DNA from: Rhizobium sp. LC145
GTDB lineage: Bacteria; Pseudomonadota; Alphaproteobacteria; Rhizobiales; Rhizobiaceae
Reading direction: 5' to 3'
NCBI RefSeq assembly: GCF_001005825.1
Contig: NZ_LBHV01000009.1
Location: 124,001-188,000, forward strand
DNA: 64,000 nucleotides
In this document: positions 8,027 through 16,223 of the stretch, piece after piece
How positions within the stretch are numbered: position 1 is the first letter of the stretch
How the letters are laid out: each line of letters begins with the position of its first letter
Position numbers and translations under genes: made by a program
Notes under the pieces: model-generated
What the model was told of the DNA's origin: nothing
Databases searched by the model: none
The model's input: only the letters and a program-made list of their open reading frames with translations

Positions 8027-8059
8027 ATCGCTGAAATCATATCATTAGATTCAGCATAT
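8019..8059. promoter_or_regulatory. LysR-type operator: TTCAGC-N5-GCTGAA palindrome plus an extra half-site
   Basis: TTCAGCATATCGCTGAA (8019-8035) is an inverted repeat with perfect 6-base arms and overlaps the LysR start codon at 8026. A further TTCAGCATAT copy lies at 8050-8059, 31 bases from the first. The spacing matches the T-N11-A style of LysR sites. Binding here would repress the regulator and could activate the divergent gene. Confidence 0.6.
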
Positions 8060-8117
8060 GGAAGATGGCATGTCCTTCGTCATACCCATCGAGGCAAACG
8101 AGACCAAAGGAGGCGCC

Positions 8118-8690
8118 ATGTGCATCTGGAATTCGAGTTTTAGAAAAGCAGCAGCGAAATGGGCGAGGACCGCAGGTGCCACGTCACGCTGCACCCTGGC
8201 CGCCGTCGCATGTTCAGAGCTCTTGCTCCTCGTTCAACCGAGCTTGGCCGCCTCGTCGGAGACAGTCGCCGAGCTTATCCGACGCACAGAAGAACAGGCA
8301 CGCGCGTTCAATGCCGGGGACATGTGGAGGTGGCACGGGATGATCCGGCTGTCGGATGACTTCACCTTGATGCAGCCGTTCGGCGGACCGATGAGCCACG
8401 GTTTTGACGCCAGCCCGGCGCGTCTTGCCGAGCTGTCGCGTTCCTTCCGGAACGGCGAGGCGAAACTCGAGAGGGTAATCAGCTATGCCTCCGATGACCT
8501 GGTCGTCCTCGCCTTCGTTGAGCGCCAGCATGGGGAAGTCCTCGGTTTACCCGATCAGGACTGGTCGCTGCGGGTCACTCAAGTCTACAGGCGCCAAGGG
8601 CCGCATTGGCAGCTCGTTCATCGCCATGCCGACCCCCTCGTGCGACCGATTGGATTGGACCAGGCTTCGGCGCTGGCGCGCGGGGAATGA
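8118..8690 (+). CDS. Exported SnoaL/NTF2-like (DUF4440-type) protein
   Basis: The ATG at 8118 is preferred because AAAGGAGG lies 6 bases upstream; an in-frame ATG at 8058 has no such site. The protein is about 190 residues with a hydrophobic signal-like stretch (LAAVACSELLLLVQPSLAAS). A cone-shaped NTF2-like domain follows, with IRRTEEQARAFNAGDMWRWH, FTLMQPFGG and the C-terminal strand HWQLVHRHADPLV. Members of this fold include ketosteroid isomerase-like enzymes and stress proteins; no catalytic assignment is possible. It is likely controlled by the divergent LysR protein. Confidence 0.75.
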   Translation: MCIWNSSFRKAAAKWARTAGATSRCTLAAVACSELLLLVQPSLAASSETVAELIRRTEEQARAFNAGDMWRWHGMIRLSDDFTLMQPFGGPMSHGFDASPARLAELSRSFRNGEAKLERVISYASDDLVVLAFVERQHGEVLGLPDQDWSLRVTQVYRRQGPHWQLVHRHADPLVRPIGLDQASALARGE

Positions 8691-8723
8691 ACGGCGCGTC
8701 CCAACGCCAGCGGAGTGCCTGAC

Positions 8724-8948
8724 ATGAATTCCTGGATCGAGATCATCGGGTTTGCCGGCAGCGTCCTGACCGTGATCACCTACCTGACGCAGCGCATGGT
8801 TCAGCTTCGCATGATGGCGATAGCAAGCAGCCTTTGTTTCGCCGTCTACGGAACCATGATCTGGAGTCCGCCGCTGATCTTGATGGAGGCAGTGCTCCTG
8901 CCCCTCAACGGATGGCGACTCTACCAGATCGCAAGAGAGCAGGCTTGA
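8724..8948 (+). CDS. Small YgjV-like inner-membrane protein
   Basis: About 74 residues from an ATG at 8724 (GGAG 8 bases upstream; an in-frame ATG at 8715 is the alternative). Three hydrophobic segments are seen: IIGFAGSVLTVITYL, MMAIASSLCFAVYGTMIW and LILMEAVLLPLNGWRLYQI. This resembles the Imp-YgjV family and, more distantly, half-size SWEET/PQ-loop proteins. It is 33 bases behind the SnoaL-like gene and may share its transcript. The substrate is unknown. Confidence 0.7.
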   Translation: MNSWIEIIGFAGSVLTVITYLTQRMVQLRMMAIASSLCFAVYGTMIWSPPLILMEAVLLPLNGWRLYQIAREQA

Positions 8949-9039
8949 TCCGCAGAGCAGCGGGCTCCCACATATGAGCGCGACCGGCGGCTTCCGCTAT
9001 ACCGCGCGTAGGCGAGGCGAAGCCGCCGTCGGGGCAATG

Positions 9040-9090
9040 TCTGCTTTCGAGCAGGTTTGATGACGGTCTTAATGACCGCCATGGAGGCGC
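9040..9090. repeat. Degenerate intergenic repeat, copy A
   Basis: A segment from TCTGCTTTCGAGCAGG to ATGGAGGCGC is closely matched, in the same orientation, at 10268-10317. Shared blocks include TCTGCTTTC, GCAGG, GATGAC, ATGACCG and ATGGAGGCGC. The two copies flank the truncated aldo/keto reductase and the VOC gene. Confidence 0.55.
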
Positions 9091-9175
9091 AAACCGGAAG
9101 CTACTTCGCGTTGGCCCGAAATGGCCGTCTGCGAAAGTGCAGCGCCGCCACCGGCGACGCTGATTGGTAGCTCTT

Positions 9176-9730
9176 CTATCCGCTGATCCCCTGGACTGCC
9201 GAGGCGAGTGGCGCGAGTGCTTCCATCTCTGGCTCCGTAAGGATCATGGACGCTGCCGCGACGTTTTCCAAGAGACGACTGCGCTTACGCGTTCCTGGGA
9301 TCGGCACCGATTTGACGTTGAGCTTGCGACTTTGGGCATAAAGCCAGGCAAGCGCAATCTGCGCCGCCGCGATGTCCTCGACCTCTGCGACCAGCAGCAT
9401 GTTTGCCGCACGGTTTTCAGTTGAAAACCTTGGGAAATGCTGGCGAGCATCGGTGTTGGTCAGGGATGTTGCGAAAGCCCGGCCGGTCAACATGCCACGC
9501 CCAAGCGGGGAATATGGCACCACCGTCACACCGAGTTCGGCCGCGGCGGGGATCACGTCGTGTTCGATATCGCGCGTGAAGATCGACCATTCCGATTGAA
9601 GGGCCGCGATGGGATGAATGGCATGCGCCGCGCGCAGCTCGGACGCGCTGACAGCGGACAAACCAACCCACTTCACCTTGCCCGCTCTGACGAGTTCAGC
9701 CATGGCACCGATGGAATCCTCCAGCGCCAC
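9176..9730 (-). pseudogene. Truncated aldo/keto reductase (C-terminal part only)
   Basis: The 184-residue frame matches the C-terminal half of an aldo/keto reductase of about 330 residues: GAMAELVRAGKVKWVGLSAV, the strand QSEWSIFTRD, VVPYSPLGRGMLTG and the cofactor-binding end IPGTRKRSRLLEN. The N-terminal half, with the catalytic Asp, Tyr, Lys and His, is missing. The frame can be followed upstream only to about HR before an in-frame TAG. A roughly 9-residue gap after VAEVEDIAA also looks like decay. It cannot be a functional reductase as read. Confidence 0.75.
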
Positions 9731-9802
9731 CCTGTTGGTCCGGCGATGCCTGCCGCCTCTATCCCTCGAACACGCTGTCCGCTAGGCTCTGACCACGCCA
9801 TA

Positions 9803-10177
9803 TCATTTCGTCGGCTGAGACCGCACCGTGAGTTTATTTCCATCTGGATCGCGAAGATATGCGACGAACGCCCCATTCGGGCGCTCTGCAGGTGGGCTCT
9901 CGATGGCCGTGCCACCATGCGCGATACCGGCGGCATGCCACGCCAGAACATGTTCGGGGCTCGCGGCGGCAATACCGATCGTCCCACCGTTGGCCGCAGT
10001 CGCTGGCTTACCGTCGATCGGTTTCGTGATCATCAAGCGACCGCCCTCATGGGCGTAGATCAGTCGGCCTCTCGCATCCATCTCGCCGGACTTGCCTCCC
10101 AATGCAACAAAGGTGGCGTCGTAGAAGCTTCTCGCCTGCTCCAAGTCGTTGCTTCCGATCATGACGTGGGTGAACAT
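9803..10177 (-). CDS. VOC-superfamily (glyoxalase/bleomycin-resistance-like) protein
   Basis: This 124-residue protein carries two beta-alpha-beta-beta-beta units of the vicinal oxygen chelate fold. It begins MFTHVMIGSNDLEQARSFYD and ends with AYLRDPDGNKLTVRSQ, the common signature of the family. Members are metal-dependent lyases, dioxygenases or binding proteins; the substrate cannot be inferred. It is a lone gene 72 bases upstream of the broken reductase and lies between two copies of an intergenic repeat. Confidence 0.85.
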   Translation of the reverse strand: MFTHVMIGSNDLEQARSFYDATFVALGGKSGEMDARGRLIYAHEGGRLMITKPIDGKPATAANGGTIGIAAASPEHVLAWHAAGIAHGGTAIESPPAERPNGAFVAYLRDPDGNKLTVRSQPTK

Positions 10178-10466
10178 GTTTCATCTCCTGTAGGATGCTT
10201 CTGTATCGGTATTTCCTGACGTTTAAAGCTCGAAGTGCCTTAACGTGACGCCGATGCCAAGATGATATCTGCTTTCAGGCAGGCGCGATGACACCCCTAT
10301 GACCGATATGGAGGCGCCTGATCGCCGCCGTGCGTGAACGCGTCAGCGTCCAGCCAGGCGACATGCTCAGTTTTTGACCGGACCTCGGTAAATTACATCT
10401 TTTTGACGCGGTAACGGGGCAGAGGCTCGCGCCAGCAGGTTAATTCTCTGCTTTCGCAAATGCATC
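10178..10466. other. Intergenic region holding repeat copy B
   Basis: There is no supported gene between the VOC gene start and the trans-sulfuration fossil. It contains repeat copy B (listed separately) and the upstream region of the VOC gene. Confidence 0.45.
10268..10317. repeat. Degenerate intergenic repeat, copy B
   Basis: This is the second copy of the element at 9040-9090, in direct orientation about 1.23 kb away. It begins TCTGCTTTCAGGCAGG and ends ATGGAGGCGC. The origin of the element is unknown; recombination between such copies could delete or duplicate the segment between them. Confidence 0.55.
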
Positions 10467-10532
10467 ATCGAGGACGTGAGCGACCTCGTTGCCGATCTGG
10501 AGAAGGGCTTCGCTGCGGCGAGGACGGCGTGA
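10467..10532 (+). pseudogene. Fossil C-terminus of a Cys/Met-metabolism PLP enzyme
   Basis: The plus-strand frame reads IEDVSDLVADLEKGFAAART, then alanine and a stop at 10530-10532. This matches the invariant C-terminal helix of cystathionine gamma-synthase/O-acyl-homoserine sulfhydrylase proteins. Upstream of IED the homology stops at once, so everything but about 21 residues has been lost. It abuts the end of a sulfonate-uptake operon, a plausible old neighbourhood for a sulfur-assimilation gene. Confidence 0.5.
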
Positions 10533-10534
10533 GG

Positions 10535-11371
10535 CTATCGCTGCATGCCCCAGCGGCGTACGGTGACGTTCTCGATGAGGCGGAAGACCACGCCCTCGAC
10601 CACCAAGCCGATGATGATGACCATGGCAAGTCCGGCGAACACCTTGTCGGTGAAGAGTTCATTACGGTTGCGGAAGATGAACCAGCCAAGGCCCCCGGTC
10701 GAGGAACTGACCCCGAAGACGAGTTCGGCGGCAATCAGCGTGCGCCAGGCGAATGCCCAGGCGATCTTCATGCCATAGAGGATCGAGGGTAATGCCGCCG
10801 GTATCAGGATGCGCCAAACATAGCCAGGCCCATTTAGGCCGTAATTGCGACCGACCAGACGTTGGGTTTCGGGCACGCTTTCGAAGCCGCTCAGTGTGGC
10901 GAGCGCGAAGGGCCAGAGAACGGCGTGGACCAGCACGACGAGCAGGCTCCTTTCACCCAGCCCGAACCAGAGCATGGCGAGCGGCAGAAGCGCAATCGCG
11001 GGCAACGGGTTGAACATGGAAATCAGCGTTTGCAGGAGCTCGCGGACGAAACGGCTGACGACCGCAAGCGAGACGATGGCAAAGGCTGCCGCGATCGCCA
11101 TCACATAGCCCTTGAGAAGGACGGTCAACGATGTCCAGGAGGCGGTAAGCAGGTTTTCGGTGGTCAATGCCTCCCACAGCGCCGCCATGGTGGCGGTGAA
11201 GGTGGGGAATAGGATCGGTTTGGCACTGAAGCGGGCTGAAAACTCCCAGATCAGGGCAAGCAGCGCCAGCACCAGGACCTTTCGAAGGAGCGCCGAGTTC
11301 CGGGCGAAATCGCGGAGGCGGTCGAGCACCTGGGATTTTGCGGGCGTGCCGACCAAGGAAAGATCAGACAT
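10535..11371 (-). CDS. ssuC: Aliphatic sulfonate (or taurine/nitrate-type) ABC permease
   Basis: This 278-residue inner-membrane permease of the SsuC/TauC/NrtB family has about six hydrophobic helices and the EAA-type loop PETQRLVGRNYGLNGPGYVW. The ATG at 11371 is chosen because AAGGAA lies upstream within the ATPase gene; the frame is open to 11458 but that extension has no family match. It overlaps the end of the ATPase gene by 8 bases, so the two are translationally coupled. The order binding protein, ATPase, permease, with an alkanesulfonate monooxygenase gene upstream, argues for a sulfonate substrate. Confidence 0.88.
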   Translation of the reverse strand: MSDLSLVGTPAKSQVLDRLRDFARNSALLRKVLVLALLALIWEFSARFSAKPILFPTFTATMAALWEALTTENLLTASWTSLTVLLKGYVMAIAAAFAIVSLAVVSRFVRELLQTLISMFNPLPAIALLPLAMLWFGLGERSLLVVLVHAVLWPFALATLSGFESVPETQRLVGRNYGLNGPGYVWRILIPAALPSILYGMKIAWAFAWRTLIAAELVFGVSSSTGGLGWFIFRNRNELFTDKVFAGLAMVIIIGLVVEGVVFRLIENVTVRRWGMQR

Positions 11372-12170
11372 GTTCGGGAATTCCTTTCCGGGCCTTCGGC
11401 GAAAACAGCAGATCGTGCACTTCGCGCGACAGGGATTCGAGGCGGGGACTGCCGACATCGCTGCGAGCGAATCCGCTTGTGTCGAGACTGGTAATCGTCC
11501 GCCCCGGATGCGGGCTCAGGAGATGCAGCTTCGTGCCGATCAGAATCGCTTCCTCTATGGAATGGGTGACGAAAAGCAGCGTGAAACCAAGCTCCTCGGC
11601 AAGATCGAGAAGTTCGCCCTGGAGCTGGCTGCGGGTGAGCGCGTCGAGTGCTGCGAAGGGCTCGTCCATCAAGAGCACGTCGGCGTCGGTCACCAGTGCG
11701 CGGGCGATCGCGGCGCGCTGCTTCATGCCGCCCGAAAGCGTGTGCGGATAGCTGTCGAGGACCCGTTCCAGGCCGACCTTCTTCAGCGTTGCCTCGGTGC
11801 GGTCGCGGATTTCCGTCTTTGCGAGCGGGCTTGCCATGTGGAGCGGAAACTCGACATTCTGGCGCACCGTCTTCCACGGCAAAAGCTGATCGAATTCCTG
11901 AAAGACGACGATGCGATCCGGACCGGGACCTTTGACTTCCCGGCCCCGCACCCTGATCGTCCCGGAAGCAGGTTTGAGGAAGCCCGCCACGGCTTTCAGG
12001 ATAGACGACTTTCCGCAGCCGGAGGGGCCGAGAAGCACGAGCCGCTCGCCCTCTCCGGCGCGGAAGGAGACATCGTCCACCGCCCGGACGGTTCCGGCCG
12101 GGGACGGGTAATCGAGGGTAAGGCGGTCGACTTCGAACACCGCCACCGGGAAGGGGTCGCGCGCCAGCAT
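11364..12170 (-). CDS. ssuB: Sulfonate ABC transporter ATP-binding protein
   Basis: This 268-residue ATPase of the SsuB/TauB/NrtD family has Walker A GPSGCGKSS at residues 48-56, signature LSGGMKQR and Walker B VLLMDEPFAALD. It drives the importer formed with the adjacent permease and starts 3 bases after the binding-protein stop. No unusual residues were seen in the nucleotide-binding motifs. Confidence 0.9.
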   Translation of the reverse strand: MLARDPFPVAVFEVDRLTLDYPSPAGTVRAVDDVSFRAGEGERLVLLGPSGCGKSSILKAVAGFLKPASGTIRVRGREVKGPGPDRIVVFQEFDQLLPWKTVRQNVEFPLHMASPLAKTEIRDRTEATLKKVGLERVLDSYPHTLSGGMKQRAAIARALVTDADVLLMDEPFAALDALTRSQLQGELLDLAEELGFTLLFVTHSIEEAILIGTKLHLLSPHPGRTITSLDTSGFARSDVGSPRLESLSREVHDLLFSPKARKGIPEHV

Positions 12171-12173
12171 GGT

Positions 12174-13178
12174 TCAGCTTCCGCTTTCGTTATGCAATTC
12201 CTCGAAAGTGTAGTCCTTCCAGCTCTCGGCTTTCTTTTTGATGGCGCCGGTCCGGTGGAGGAAATCGGCAAAGACATAGGAGCGGGACGGGACGACGGTG
12301 AATTTGCTTTCGGGAGATTCGATCAGCGACTGCACGAAGGCGGGATCGAACTTCGAGTTTTCGACCCGGACATAGGTTTCCGCCGCCGCCTTCTTGTTCG
12401 CCTCGATCCAGGCGTCGGCTTCCTTCAGAGCTTCGAAAAAGGCCTGGAAGGTTTTCGGGTTTTCCTCGCGCCAGTCGGTCGTGGCATAGAGATAGGTCGG
12501 GGTCACCGGGCCGCCGAGGACGTCGTAGGAAGAGAAGACCTTGTGGACCTTGGCGTCTTTCAAAGCTTGCTCCTGGAACGGCGTATTGGACAGATGCGAG
12601 GTGATCTCGGTGGAGCCGGAGAGCAGCGCGCTGGTCGCGTCGGGATGCGGCAGGCTGACCGTGATGTTGTCGAGCTTGTTCTGGTTGCCCTCGCCGAATT
12701 CCTTCTCTGCCGCGATCTGCAGGATGCGTGCCTGGACCGAGACGCCGACGGCGGGAAGCGCGATCTTGTCGGACGTGGTCAAATCCTTCAGCGACTTCAC
12801 GTTCGGATTGTTGGTGACGAGGTAATTCGGCTGGTTCGCGAGCCCCGCGACGATCTTGACGGCGCCGTCGGTGCGGTCCCATAGCGTCAAGAAGGGGCCT
12901 ATACCGGCCGCGGCGATATCAATCGAGCCGGAAAGAAGCGCGGCATTGATGGCATCACCGCCAGAAAGCTGCGCCCATTCAACCTTCACCTCCTCGAGAC
13001 CGAGCGTTTTTGCGTGTTTCTCGATCAGGTTCTGGTCGCGGATCACGTGCAGCGGCAGGTAGAGCGTGCCAAACTGCTGGGAAATGCGGATAAGTCCTTC
13101 GGCGGAGGCGCCGGTCGCGGGCGTGAGCACGCTCAGTGCCAGAGCCGCGGCGGCGGCGAGCTTGAAGGGTTTCGGCAT
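12174..13178 (-). CDS. ssuA: Periplasmic sulfonate-binding protein
   Basis: This 334-residue protein has a signal peptide of about 26 residues (LAAAAALALSVLTPATGASA). It belongs to the SsuA/TauA/ThiY-like NMT1 family: IRISQQFGTLYLPLHVIRDQ, then GGDAINAALLSGSIDIAAAG. This family delivers sulfonates, nitrate or thiamin precursors to ABC importers. The adjoining monooxygenase supports sulfonates. It is the second gene of the operon. Confidence 0.85.
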   Translation of the reverse strand: MPKPFKLAAAAALALSVLTPATGASAEGLIRISQQFGTLYLPLHVIRDQNLIEKHAKTLGLEEVKVEWAQLSGGDAINAALLSGSIDIAAAGIGPFLTLWDRTDGAVKIVAGLANQPNYLVTNNPNVKSLKDLTTSDKIALPAVGVSVQARILQIAAEKEFGEGNQNKLDNITVSLPHPDATSALLSGSTEITSHLSNTPFQEQALKDAKVHKVFSSYDVLGGPVTPTYLYATTDWREENPKTFQAFFEALKEADAWIEANKKAAAETYVRVENSKFDPAFVQSLIESPESKFTVVPSRSYVFADFLHRTGAIKKKAESWKDYTFEELHNESGS

Positions 13179-13228
13179 GGATGGACCTTTCGAGAGACAG
13201 ACGTGAAGGTGTGGAGGGGACTTCGCGG

Positions 13229-14392
13229 TCAGCCCGCGGCATTGGCGAGTTTCGAGCCACCGTAATTGCCGACGGCGAATTCGTTGGCGACGCTGTCGCG
13301 GAGCCCCTGATTTCGGTTGCGGTCGATACCGAGCAGCGGGAAGAGGAGTTCGCCGACGCGATAGGCCTCTTCGAGATGCGGATAGCCCGAGCCGATGATC
13401 GTATCGATACCGAGCGCCTGGTATTCTCGTAGCCGTTCAGCCACCTGTTCCGGCGTACCGACGAGGGCGGTGCCGACACCGGTGCGTACCAGTCCCACGC
13501 CGGCCCAGAGATTTGGCGCAACCAGCAGTTTGTCGCGGCGACCGCCATGCAGGGCGGCCTGTCGGCGCTGGCCGACGGAGTCCATTTCCTGTTGAAAACG
13601 CCGGTAGCTGCGCTCGATCTGCTCGTCGGAAATATTGCCGATGAGCTGGTCGGCTGCGCGCCAGGCGTCTTCCTCATTTTCGCGCACGATGAAGTGGATG
13701 CGCATGCCAAAGCGGATCTTGCGACCGGTTCTGGCGGCCTTGGCGCGAACGGATTCGATCTTCTCCTTCACCTGTTCCAGCGGCTCGCCCCAGGTGAGAT
13801 ACATGTCAACGGCATCGACCGCGAGGTCCTGGCCGGCCTCCGAAGAACCGCCGAAATAGAGGGGCGGATGCGGCTGGCCGATTGGCGGGAAATCGGAACG
13901 TGCGCCCTTGAGCTCGTAATACTTGCTTTTGAAATCGACGGTCTCGCCGGCGAGTAGCCGTTTCCAGATATCGAGGAACTCTCCGGCCTGTTCGTAACGC
14001 TCGTCATGGCCGAGAAAGATGCCGTCGCCGGCCAGTTCCGTGGGGTTGCCGCCGACCACCACGTTGAGCAGCAGCCTTCCGTTGCTCAGGCGGTCGAGGG
14101 CTGCGGTCTGGCGTGCGGCAAAGGTGGGCGAGGTGACGCCGGGGCGAAGCGCAACGAGGTATTTCAGCCGCTCGGTAACGACCGAAAGGCCGGTCGCGGT
14201 GATCCAGGAATCCTCGCAGGACTGACCTGTCGGCAAAAGCACGCCTTCGAAGCCGAGCTCGTCGACGGCGATCGCAACCTGCTTGAAATACCGGAATTCC
14301 GGTTTCCGGCTCAGATGATCCGTGCCCAGATAAGTACCATCTCCATGGGTCGGGATGAACCAGAAGAAGTTCAACGGTCCGGCGGCGGTCAT
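13229..14392 (-). CDS. ssuD: FMNH2-dependent alkanesulfonate monooxygenase
   Basis: This 387-residue TIM-barrel flavin monooxygenase of the luciferase-like superfamily releases sulfite from alkanesulfonates with FMNH2 and oxygen. The segment FWFIPTHGDGTYLG, the active-site-region cysteine in GQSCEDSWITA, and LVALRPGVTSPTFAARQTA and NVVVGGNPTEL match SsuD. The ATG at 14392 has AAGGAG 7 bases upstream and is preferred over the longer frame to 14431. No FMN reductase (SsuE) gene is in this operon, so reduced flavin must come from elsewhere. It is transcribed first and is divergent from the fecI-type gene. Confidence 0.88.
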   Translation of the reverse strand: MTAAGPLNFFWFIPTHGDGTYLGTDHLSRKPEFRYFKQVAIAVDELGFEGVLLPTGQSCEDSWITATGLSVVTERLKYLVALRPGVTSPTFAARQTAALDRLSNGRLLLNVVVGGNPTELAGDGIFLGHDERYEQAGEFLDIWKRLLAGETVDFKSKYYELKGARSDFPPIGQPHPPLYFGGSSEAGQDLAVDAVDMYLTWGEPLEQVKEKIESVRAKAARTGRKIRFGMRIHFIVRENEEDAWRAADQLIGNISDEQIERSYRRFQQEMDSVGQRRQAALHGGRRDKLLVAPNLWAGVGLVRTGVGTALVGTPEQVAERLREYQALGIDTIIGSGYPHLEEAYRVGELLFPLLGIDRNRNQGLRDSVANEFAVGNYGGSKLANAAG

Positions 14393-14631
14393 CAGCGTCT
14401 CCTTTTCGAATGCAGAGGAGAGGCTAAACACGACCTATTCGATAGAGAAGAAAGATTATTCTGTTCTCATCGGCACGGCGCCATACGGCAACTAAGGTGA
14501 GGGCTTGCGGGCGAACGGCATTTCATTTGCTGTCGCGAATTGCGTCTTCGGCCCTTGGCAAGGCATTTTCCCGAGGATAAACATGAGTAAATTTCTCAGG
14601 CTTAAGCTTGCGCGGCACCTAGGATCCAGAC

Positions 14632-15138
14632 TTGCATTGGGATCTACAACAGTTATTCCGGCGGCATTCCAAGGAACTCTTACGGTTTCTGCGTCGCAGC
14701 GGCGTGTCGGAGGATACGGCGTCCGATCTTGTTCAGGATGCCTTTTTGCGGCTCGCCGCCATGAGCCCGGCTGCGGGCGAGGTCGTCGGCAATCCGCGCG
14801 CCTATCTGTTTCGGATATCCCGCAATCTCTCGATCGATCATGCCCGCGCGCATGCCGTTCAGAGCCGGTATATCCAGCCGGGGCTTCCGGCGGAAATCGC
14901 GGAAGCCAAGCCCTCCGCCGAGCTGGAGGTGGATTTCAAGCAGCGCGTCGCTCGGCTGGAAAGGGCGATCCAGACCTTGCCTGAACGGCAACGTCAGGTC
15001 TTCCTGCTCCACAAATATGAAGAGCTCAGCCATGCTGAAATTGCCGAGCGGCTCGGAATTTCCAAGAGCATGGTCGAAAAGCATGTGATGAAGGCGCTTG
15101 TCCATCTGCGCGACAGCCTTGCCGATCTTTTGAACTAA
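14632..15138 (+). CDS. fecI: FecI-type ECF sigma factor
   Basis: This 168-residue iron-starvation-type sigma factor has region 2 (about residues 10-75, SDLVQDAFLRLAAM and NPRAYLFRISRNLSIDHAR) and region 4 (about 105-165, LPERQRQVFLLHKYEELSHA then IAERLGISKSMVEKHVMKAL). It begins with TTG, with AGGA 8 bases upstream. With the FecR-like gene and TonB receptor that follow, it forms a cell-surface signalling module that induces the receptor when the ferri-siderophore is present. A matching promoter pair is described at 15153-15184 and 16210-16240. Confidence 0.88.
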   Translation: MHWDLQQLFRRHSKELLRFLRRSGVSEDTASDLVQDAFLRLAAMSPAAGEVVGNPRAYLFRISRNLSIDHARAHAVQSRYIQPGLPAEIAEAKPSAELEVDFKQRVARLERAIQTLPERQRQVFLLHKYEELSHAEIAERLGISKSMVEKHVMKALVHLRDSLADLLN

Positions 15139-15152
15139 AAATCTCCGCCCCA

Positions 15153-15184
15153 GGTGTGGTCAGATATCCATTTATCCGTCTAAG
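15153..15184 (+). promoter_or_regulatory. Candidate FecI-type promoter before fecR
   Basis: GGTGTGGT (15153-15160) and ATCCGTCTAAG (15174-15184) recur in nearly the same arrangement before the receptor gene. CGTC-containing -10 elements are typical of FecI-family promoters. The ATG of fecR lies about 40 bases downstream. Confidence 0.45.
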
Positions 15185-15223
15185 GAATGATTTCTTGGCC
15201 AAAAGGCATGATTCAGGGCACAA

Positions 15224-16183
15224 ATGGCTCGCCTCGATGACGATATGACACCGGAAGAAAGAAAGCGGCAGGCGCTTTCCTGGTTTGTCCGCATGAATTC
15301 CGGCGAAGCCACGGCTTCCGATCGCAGTGAACTCGCCATATGGCTTGCGGACTGTCCGGAAAATCGGGAGGAATATGCGCGGCTCCAGCGGATGTGGTCG
15401 GACCTCGATCATGCCCGTGCGCCTGCCCTCCATGAAAGGAACGGCAGCCGAACCCAGGCTGCCCGGTTGTCGAGGCGCGGCCTGCTGGGCGCCGGTGCGA
15501 TGCTGGCTGCCGCCGGCGCTGCGGCGTGGATGGGCGGGGCAACCGATTATCTTTATAGCGACCAGTTCACCTCGGTCGCCGAGATTGGTGAGTTCACGCT
15601 GGATGACGGAACGCGCGTGACGCTCGATGCCGACAGCGCGCTTTCGCTCGATTATACCGCCTCCCGGCGCGGTCTCGTGCTCCATCGCGGCCGGGCCTAT
15701 TTCGATGTCGCCCGAGACGAAGCACGGCCCTTTTCCGTCGCCGCGGCCGGAGGCACTGTGACGGCGCTTGGAACGCAGTTCGTCGTGCATCTCTGGGAGG
15801 ATGCGGTGACAGCAAGCGTGCAGGAAAGCGCCGTTTCGGTCGTCGCGCCCAATGGCGCCGGTATTCGCGTCAATGCGGGAGAGGTCGTCTCCTTCAGCCG
15901 GGGTGGTCTCGGTCTCGTGGAGGGGGCGGATACGGAGGCCGAGACGGCCTGGCGTCGCGGCCGGTTGATTTTCGAGGACAAGCCGCTCGGCCGGGTCGTC
16001 TCGGATGTGAACCGCTACCGCAGGGGCACGATCCGAATTCTCGACGACAGGCTCCGGAATTTACGCGTCAGCGGCATTTTCGACGTCGGCAATCCGGATG
16101 GCGTGCTCGATGCGATCGTCGAGACATTGCCGGTCCGCGCGTTCGAAATCACGCCATACGTCGTCCTTCTGCTTCCGGCTTGA
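15224..16183 (+). CDS. fecR: FecR-family anti-sigma/regulator protein
   Basis: This 319-residue protein has an N-terminal cytoplasmic DUF4880-like anti-sigma segment (RKRQALSWFVRMNSGEAT ... WLADCPENREEYARLQRMW). One transmembrane helix follows (about residues 86-106, RRGLLGAGAMLAAAGAAAW), then a periplasmic FecR domain (FTLDDGTRVTLDADSALSLD, RGRAYFDVARDEARPFSV) and a C-terminal secretin/STN-like end. It senses the signal from the receptor's N-terminal domain and controls the preceding sigma factor. The gene order sigma, FecR, receptor is canonical. Confidence 0.9.
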   Translation: MARLDDDMTPEERKRQALSWFVRMNSGEATASDRSELAIWLADCPENREEYARLQRMWSDLDHARAPALHERNGSRTQAARLSRRGLLGAGAMLAAAGAAAWMGGATDYLYSDQFTSVAEIGEFTLDDGTRVTLDADSALSLDYTASRRGLVLHRGRAYFDVARDEARPFSVAAAGGTVTALGTQFVVHLWEDAVTASVQESAVSVVAPNGAGIRVNAGEVVSFSRGGLGLVEGADTEAETAWRRGRLIFEDKPLGRVVSDVNRYRRGTIRILDDRLRNLRVSGIFDVGNPDGVLDAIVETLPVRAFEITPYVVLLLPA

Positions 16184-16200
16184 GCATCGTGATTTTTTTC

Positions 16201-16223
16201 ATCTCCAGGGGTGAGGTGGAGAT
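16201..16223. promoter_or_regulatory. Short inverted repeat upstream of the TonB receptor gene
   Basis: ATCTCCA (16201-16207) and TGGAGAT (16217-16223) form a perfect 7-base inverted repeat with a 9-base centre. It overlaps the candidate -35 region of the receptor promoter and could be a repressor site or mark the promoter. Confidence 0.4.

Noticed and set aside
11112..12884. A 590-residue plus-strand frame opposite the sulfonate ABC genes
   Set aside because: It is antisense to ssuC, ssuB and ssuA, all of which show clear motifs; the frame is rich in Arg, Gly and Asp with no domain.
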